Origin: Oleispirillum naphthae | Lineage (GTDB): Bacteria; Pseudomonadota; Alphaproteobacteria; Rhodospirillales; Rhodospirillaceae | NCBI GenBank assembly: GCA_027864655.1 | Contig: JAQAZG010000002.1 | Location: 248,001 to 312,000 of the forward strand | Length of the DNA stretch: 64,000 nt | Direction of reading: 5' to 3' | Part shown: piece after piece, positions 56,360 to 64,000 of the stretch | Position numbering within the stretch: the first letter of the stretch is position 1 | Layout: each line of letters opens with the position of its first letter | The notes under the pieces: generated by a model | What the model was told of the DNA's origin: nothing | What the model saw: the letters and a program-made list of their open reading frames with translations, nothing else | Database searches by the model: none | Program-made: the position numbers and the translations under genes

Positions 56360-56551
56360 GGCGGGGAAAAACCAAAGCTTTGCGAGGGGTCTCGGACCCC
56401 TCGCGCACCCCATAACTTGTTTCTCCGCGAAGCGGGATAAATCCTATCCCTGCCCCCGCATGGCTTTATGGCGCTACGCGCAAAAACCGAGGTTATGGGG
56501 TCAAGGGGACCGAGTCCCCTTGCAGGTGCGGGCGGAGCCCGCGTGTTTTTC
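56360..56551. repeat. palindromic intergenic element, copy after prmA
   Basis: Left arm: AAAGCTTTGCGAGGGGTC-TCG-GACCCCTCGC, ACCCCATAACTTGTTT, CCGCGAAGCGG. Right arm: GCGCTACGCGCAAAAACCG, GGTTATGGGG, AAGGGGAC-CGA-GTCCCCTT, then GCGGGC-gga-GCCCGC with GTGTTTTT at 56527-56550. The last part is an intrinsic terminator that would end the pcrA-prmA transcript. The right arm is nearly identical to the inverted arm at 8817-8885. Confidence 0.75.
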
Positions 56552-56610
56552 CTGTCTTTTCCGGCGCGGCAAAGCGGGCATAATGGCGCGCGGCGTATTA
56601 TCTGGTGGCC

Positions 56611-58407
56611 ATGATGGACGTTTCCCCGGTTTCTTCCCCCGTTTCGCTTCTGCCTTTGGACCTGTTGCGCGGCGAGTTGCGCGCGCGGGGTTTGGACGGC
56701 TTCGTGGTGCCGCGGGCGGACGAGCATCAGGGGGAATACGTGCCCGCCGCGGCGAAGCGGCTGGCCTGGCTCACCGGGTTCACCGGCTCGGCGGGGACGG
56801 CGGTGGTGCTGCCGGACTGCGCGGCGGTGTTTTCCGACGGGCGCTATACGTTGCAGATGCGCGACGAGGTGGATACGGCGCGTTTCGAAACCCGCCACAT
56901 CACCGACGACCCGCCCGCGGCGTGGCTGCGCGCCCGCGCGAAGCCGGGGCAGCGCATCGGCTATGACCCGTGGCTGCACGTTCCCGAGGATGTGAAGCGC
57001 CTGGACGAGGCGGCGCGCGCCGCGGGGGCGATGCTGGTCGCCTGCGAGAACAACCCCCTGGACGCGGCGTGGCGCGACCGCCCGCCGCCGCCCGGCGCGC
57101 CTGCCGAGGTCTATCCGGTGGAGTTTTCCGGTCGGGTCAGCCTCGACAAGCGGCGCGAGGTCGCGGCCTCCCTGGAGCGCGACGGCGCGGACGCGGCGGT
57201 GCTGACGCTGCCGGATTCCATCGCCTGGCTGCTCAACATCCGCGGCCGCGACCTGCCCGCGACGCCGGTGGTTCTTTCCTTCGCGGTGGTGCACCGCGAC
57301 GCGCGGGTGGAGTGGTTCGTCGATGCGGCGAAGGTGGACGGCGCGGTGCGCGCGCACCTGGGCGACGGCGTGACGGTGCGTCCGCGCGACGAGTTCCGCA
57401 TCGCCCTGTGCGCGCTGGCGGCGGTGAAGGCCGCGGTGCGGGTGGACGGCGCGAGCATTCCGGCGGCGGTGGTGGACCTGCTGAAGACCGCGGGGGCGCG
57501 CATCGTGCCCGCGCCGGACCCGTGCCTCTTGCCCAAGGCGTGCAAGAACGCGGTGGAGCTGGACGGCTTCCGCCGCGCCCACCGCCGCGACGCGGCGGCG
57601 ATGGCGCGCTTCCTCGCGTGGTACGACGCGCACGCCGAGGGGATGAACGAGAAGCAGGTGGCGAATGCGCTGCTGGACTTCCGCAAGGAGCAGGACCTGT
57701 TCGTCTGCCCGAGCTTCCCCACCATCGCCGGGGCGGGGCCGAACGGCGCGGTCGTGCACTACCACGTGCGCGCGGCGACGGCGCGCACCCTGGAGGCGGG
57801 GCAGCTCTTCCTGCTCGATTCCGGCGCGCACTACCGCGACGGCACCACCGACATCACCCGCACCCTGCCGGTGGGAGAGGTGGCGGAGCCGCTGCGCCAC
57901 CACTTCACCCGCGTGCTGCAGGGGCACATCGACCTCGCCTGCGCGGTGTTCCCCGCCGGGACCACGGGCACCCAGCTCGATTCCCTGGCGCGGCGGCCGT
58001 TGTGGGCGGAGGGTCTGGACTACGACCACGGCACCGGCCACGGCGTCGGCGCGTTCCTTTCGGTGCACGAAGGGCCGCAGCGCATCAGCAAGCTGCCGAA
58101 CGCGGTGGCGCTGAAGCCCGGCATGGTGCTCTCCAACGAGCCCGGCTACTACAAGGCCGGGGCCTACGGCATCCGCATCGAGAACCTGCTGGCGGTGCGA
58201 GCGGAGGAAGGCGGGGAGAGGCCGATGCTCGGCTTCGAAATTCTCACCCTGGTGCCGATCGACCGTCGCCTGATCGTGACGGAACTGCTCACCCTGGAGC
58301 AGCGGGAGTGGATCGACGCCTACCACGCCCGCGTGGCGGAGGTGATCTCCCCCTTGCTCGACGCCGAAACCGCGATCTGGCTCGCCGCCGCCGCCGCGCC
58401 GCTCTGA
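56611..58407 (+). CDS. Xaa-Pro aminopeptidase P family metallopeptidase
   Basis: A 598 aa M24B peptidase that removes an N-terminal residue preceding proline. Two creatinase-N domains (residues 1-310) precede the pita-bread domain. The metal ligands are Asp in LLDSGAHYRDGTTDITRT (two Asp), His in GTGHGVGAFLSVHEG, Glu in LSNEPGYYKAGAYG and Glu in IRIENLL. A short M24_C tail ends the protein. The ATG at 56611 is chosen; GTG 56605 and ATG 56614 are close alternatives. It is a separate transcription unit beyond the terminator of the repeat. Confidence 0.93.
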   Translation: MMDVSPVSSPVSLLPLDLLRGELRARGLDGFVVPRADEHQGEYVPAAAKRLAWLTGFTGSAGTAVVLPDCAAVFSDGRYTLQMRDEVDTARFETRHITDDPPAAWLRARAKPGQRIGYDPWLHVPEDVKRLDEAARAAGAMLVACENNPLDAAWRDRPPPPGAPAEVYPVEFSGRVSLDKRREVAASLERDGADAAVLTLPDSIAWLLNIRGRDLPATPVVLSFAVVHRDARVEWFVDAAKVDGAVRAHLGDGVTVRPRDEFRIALCALAAVKAAVRVDGASIPAAVVDLLKTAGARIVPAPDPCLLPKACKNAVELDGFRRAHRRDAAAMARFLAWYDAHAEGMNEKQVANALLDFRKEQDLFVCPSFPTIAGAGPNGAVVHYHVRAATARTLEAGQLFLLDSGAHYRDGTTDITRTLPVGEVAEPLRHHFTRVLQGHIDLACAVFPAGTTGTQLDSLARRPLWAEGLDYDHGTGHGVGAFLSVHEGPQRISKLPNAVALKPGMVLSNEPGYYKAGAYGIRIENLLAVRAEEGGERPMLGFEILTLVPIDRRLIVTELLTLEQREWIDAYHARVAEVISPLLDAETAIWLAAAAAPL

Positions 58408-58408
58408 C

Positions 58409-62154
<3,746 letters not shown>

Positions 62155-62179
62155 GGCGGCGGCGGATGCCCCCCTCGGT

Positions 62180-63139
62180 TCAGAACGGCCAGAGCTTGTC
62201 GGTCCAGGACGAACCGGAGTCCTTCTCCGGCTTCGTCTGCGGCGGCGCGGGCGCGCGTTCGCCCGACGAGAACGGCCAGAGATAGTCCGTCACCGACTTG
62301 GCGTCCGGCTCCGGCTTCGGCGTCGGCGCGGGCGCGCCCGGCTTGAGCAGGCGGAAGGCCATGACGTACCAGTCGGAGCCGGGGTAGTTGTAGCCCAGAA
62401 CCGCGCCCGCCTTCTCCGCCTGGTCGGTAAGGCCGAGCGTGGTGTAGACCTCGATCAGGCGATAGAGCGCCTCCGGCACGTGGCTGGTGGTCTGGAACTT
62501 TTCCGCCACCGTCTGGAAACGGTTGATCGCCGAGAGCCAGTCGCCGCGCTTCAGGTAGTAGCGCCCGATCTCCATCTCCTTGCCCGCCAGGTGGTCGGTG
62601 GTGAGGTCGAGCTTGAGCCGCGCGTCGCGGGCGTATTCGCTGTCGGGGAAGCGCTTGATCACTTCCTGCAGGGTGTCGCGGGCGAGCAGCGTCATCTTCT
62701 GGTCGCGGGCGACGTCGCTGATCTGCTCGTAGTAGCAGAGCGCCCGCAGGTAATAGGCATAGGGCACGTCGGAATTGGCGGGGTAGAGCTCGATGAAGCG
62801 GTCGGCGGCGACGATGGCGTCGTCGAACTTCGCCCCCTGGTAATAGGCGTAGGCGGCCATCAGCTGCGCCTTCACCGCCCAGGTGGAATAGGGGTGCTGC
62901 CGCTCCACCTCCTCGAAGGCCTTGGCGGCGAGCTTGTAGTCCTTCTCCGCCATTTTCCCCATCGCCTCGTCGTAGAGGGTGGAGATCGGCTTTTCGACGT
63001 AGTCGTCCTTCTTCGCATCGCCGGCGCACCCGGCAAGCCCCAGAGCCACGGCGAGGGCGAACGGTGCAAGCAGCCAAGCGGCGCGGGAGCGGAGGGAACG
63101 GGAGGGCGGAATCACGATGGGGATATCCTTTGGCGGCAC
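62180..63139 (-). CDS. bamD: outer membrane protein assembly factor BamD
   Basis: A 319 aa lipoprotein of the BAM complex that inserts outer-membrane proteins. The lipobox is ALGLAGCAGD with the lipidated Cys near residue 38. Five TPR-like repeats follow (ISTLYDEAMGKMAEKDYKLAAKAFEEVERQHPYSTWAVKAQLMAAYAYYQ onwards). The C-terminal 60 residues are an extension rich in Pro, Lys and Glu with two copies of a LWPF motif (TDYLWPF and TDKLWPF at the end). That tail is longer than in E. coli BamD and its role is unknown. Confidence 0.95.
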   Translation of the reverse strand: MPPKDIPIVIPPSRSLRSRAAWLLAPFALAVALGLAGCAGDAKKDDYVEKPISTLYDEAMGKMAEKDYKLAAKAFEEVERQHPYSTWAVKAQLMAAYAYYQGAKFDDAIVAADRFIELYPANSDVPYAYYLRALCYYEQISDVARDQKMTLLARDTLQEVIKRFPDSEYARDARLKLDLTTDHLAGKEMEIGRYYLKRGDWLSAINRFQTVAEKFQTTSHVPEALYRLIEVYTTLGLTDQAEKAGAVLGYNYPGSDWYVMAFRLLKPGAPAPTPKPEPDAKSVTDYLWPFSSGERAPAPPQTKPEKDSGSSWTDKLWPF

Positions 63140-63174
63140 GCGGCGGAGGAACGAGGAGGCGACTATAAAACAAA

Positions 63175-63199
63175 GCGGGAGGCTTTGTCAGCCTCCCGC
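63175..63199 (-). terminator. lpxC intrinsic terminator
   Basis: A 10-bp stem GCGGGAGGCT (63175-63184) with AGCCTCCCGC (63190-63199) begins 28 bp after the lpxC stop. On the minus strand it is followed by TTTGTTTTATAG, a good T run, so it separates lpxC from the bamD-recN-ligA unit. Confidence 0.8.
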
Positions 63200-63227
63200 A
63201 GCGTCGGACGAAAATGTGCCTCGGAAT

Positions 63228-64000
63228 TCAGGCGGAGACCGCCTCGCGCCGCCAGCCGGACTGGTGCGCGAGGGCGTAGTCGTCGATCTCGACGAAGGCC
63301 CACGCCGCCGGGTTGGCGAAGAGGGCGCGCAGCAGCTGGTTGGAGTGCGCGTGGCCGGACTTGCTGCCGGAGAAGCGGCCGATGATCGGCGCGCCCGCGA
63401 GGTAGAGGTCGCCCACCGCATCCAGCGCCTTGTGGCGCACGCATTCGTCGTCGAAGCGCAGGCCTTCCTCGTTCAGCACCTTGTTGCCGGAGATCACCAC
63501 CGCGTTGTCGAGCGAGCCGCCGAGCGCCAGGCCCATCTTGTTGAGGCGCTCCACGTCCTCGAGGAAGCCGAAGGTGCGCGCGGAGGAAACCTCGGCGCGG
63601 TAGGGGCCGGCCGCGGCGTCGGCGACCGGGAAGGTGATGTCCAGGGTCTGGCGGCCGATCAGCGGGTTGGAGAACGCGATCTCGAAGGACACCGAGAAGT
63701 CCGACTCCGCCGGGTCGAGGCGGGCGAGGATGCCGCCGTCGGTGACCGAGACCGCCTCCAGCACCTTGATCGCGCGGCGCGGCGCGGCCTGTTCGGCGGT
63801 GCCCGCGCACTCGATGAGGAAGACGAAGGGCGCGGCCGAGCCGTCCATCACCGGGACCTCGGGGCCGTCGATGTCGATGATCAGGTTGTCGATCCCCATG
63901 CCCGCCAACGCCGACATCAGGTGCTCGATGGTGCCGACCGAAAGCCCGGCGTCGTTGCCGACGCAGGTGCACAGGCGGGTATCGACCACCGCGTCGTAGC
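63228..64000 (-). CDS. lpxC: UDP-3-O-acyl-N-acetylglucosamine deacetylase, 3' part
   Basis: LpxC catalyses the committed step of lipid A synthesis. Only the C-terminal part of the gene is in the window; it continues past the right edge. Visible motifs are [38 protein letters not shown] with the first zinc His, [33 protein letters not shown] with the zinc His and Asp, and [13 protein letters not shown] with the catalytic His. LpxC followed by bamD, recN and ligA is the common alphaproteobacterial order, with the fts cluster expected beyond the edge. Confidence 0.96.
   Translation of the reverse strand, partial: YDAVVDTRLCTCVGNDAGLSVGTIEHLMSALAGMGIDNLIIDIDGPEVPVMDGSAAPFVFLIECAGTAEQAAPRRAIKVLEAVSVTDGGILARLDPAESDFSVSFEIAFSNPLIGRQTLDITFPVADAAAGPYRAEVSSARTFGFLEDVERLNKMGLALGGSLDNAVVISGNKVLNEEGLRFDDECVRHKALDAVGDLYLAGAPIIGRFSGSKSGHAHSNQLLRALFANPAAWAFVEIDDYALAHQSGWRREAVSA

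Overview
The window is a GC-rich chromosomal segment, almost certainly from an alphaproteobacterium and most likely a member of the Rhodospirillales. The evidence is the gene order lpxC-bamD-recN-ligA at the right edge, a form II RuBisCO that matches the Rhodospirillum rubrum enzyme nearly from its first residue, an ACC deaminase gene with a divergent Lrp-type regulator as in Azospirillum, and a SahR-like ArsR/methyltransferase regulator ahead of metF and metH. The genus cannot be named from the sequence alone. No rRNA, tRNA, CRISPR array or complete insertion sequence was found.

Layout. 1-2.6 kb: a truncated metallo-beta-lactamase-fold gene and thiC behind a TPP riboswitch. 2.6-8.0 kb: glgC, divergent from glgA-glgP. 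8.1-12 kb: accessory genes, namely a DUF1847 protein, an AT-rich HsdR-N-like nuclease gene, a GNAT acetyltransferase, a SHOCT protein and a hemolysin III/PAQR membrane protein. 12-19.1 kb: a seven-gene carbohydrate operon (class II aldolase, TRAP transporter, 2-hydroxyacid dehydrogenase, FGGY kinase, DeoR regulator) with AT-rich candidate operators. 19.3-23.5 kb: ahpC-ahpF and the divergent pair acdR/acdS. 23.7-32.4 kb: malQ-glgX-glgB, a small DUF2934 protein and pgm. With glgC, glgA and glgP this gives a nearly complete glycogen synthesis and breakdown pathway, split in two by about 15 kb. 32.5-37 kb: a flavoprotein, nhaA, an EamA transporter and a divergent LysR regulator. 37.2-39.9 kb: cbbM-cbbP plus a GFA-family protein. 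40-41.2 kb: a mobile mystery protein A/B pair (HTH plus Fic) with two identical-spacing operators. 41.3-45 kb: ettA, mlaC, mlaA. 45-50.4 kb: sahR-metF-metH. 50.4-63 kb: a degenerate GGDEF protein, a ClC channel, a tiny GHNRGP peptide gene coupled to a UvrD/PcrA helicase, prmA, an Xaa-Pro aminopeptidase, ligA, recN, bamD and the 3' part of lpxC.

The most unusual feature at the DNA level is a family of long palindromic intergenic elements. Four are intact: 23.53-23.71, 37.02-37.18, 42.96-43.10 and 56.36-56.55 kb. Each has two inverted arms of about 65 bp carrying a hairpin of the type CGAGGGGAC-TCG-GTCCCCTCG followed by an ACCCCATAAC box. A left arm and a right arm of the same family also flank the AT-rich nuclease gene at 8.82-10.35 kb, as if that gene occupied the interior of one element. 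Three of the intact elements lie between convergent genes, which fits bidirectional 3'-end processing or termination. The element at 42.96 kb is followed by a separate multi-hairpin structure that could be a structured RNA.

Coordinates and motifs were read directly from the sequence. Family names come from recognition of conserved motifs, without database searches.
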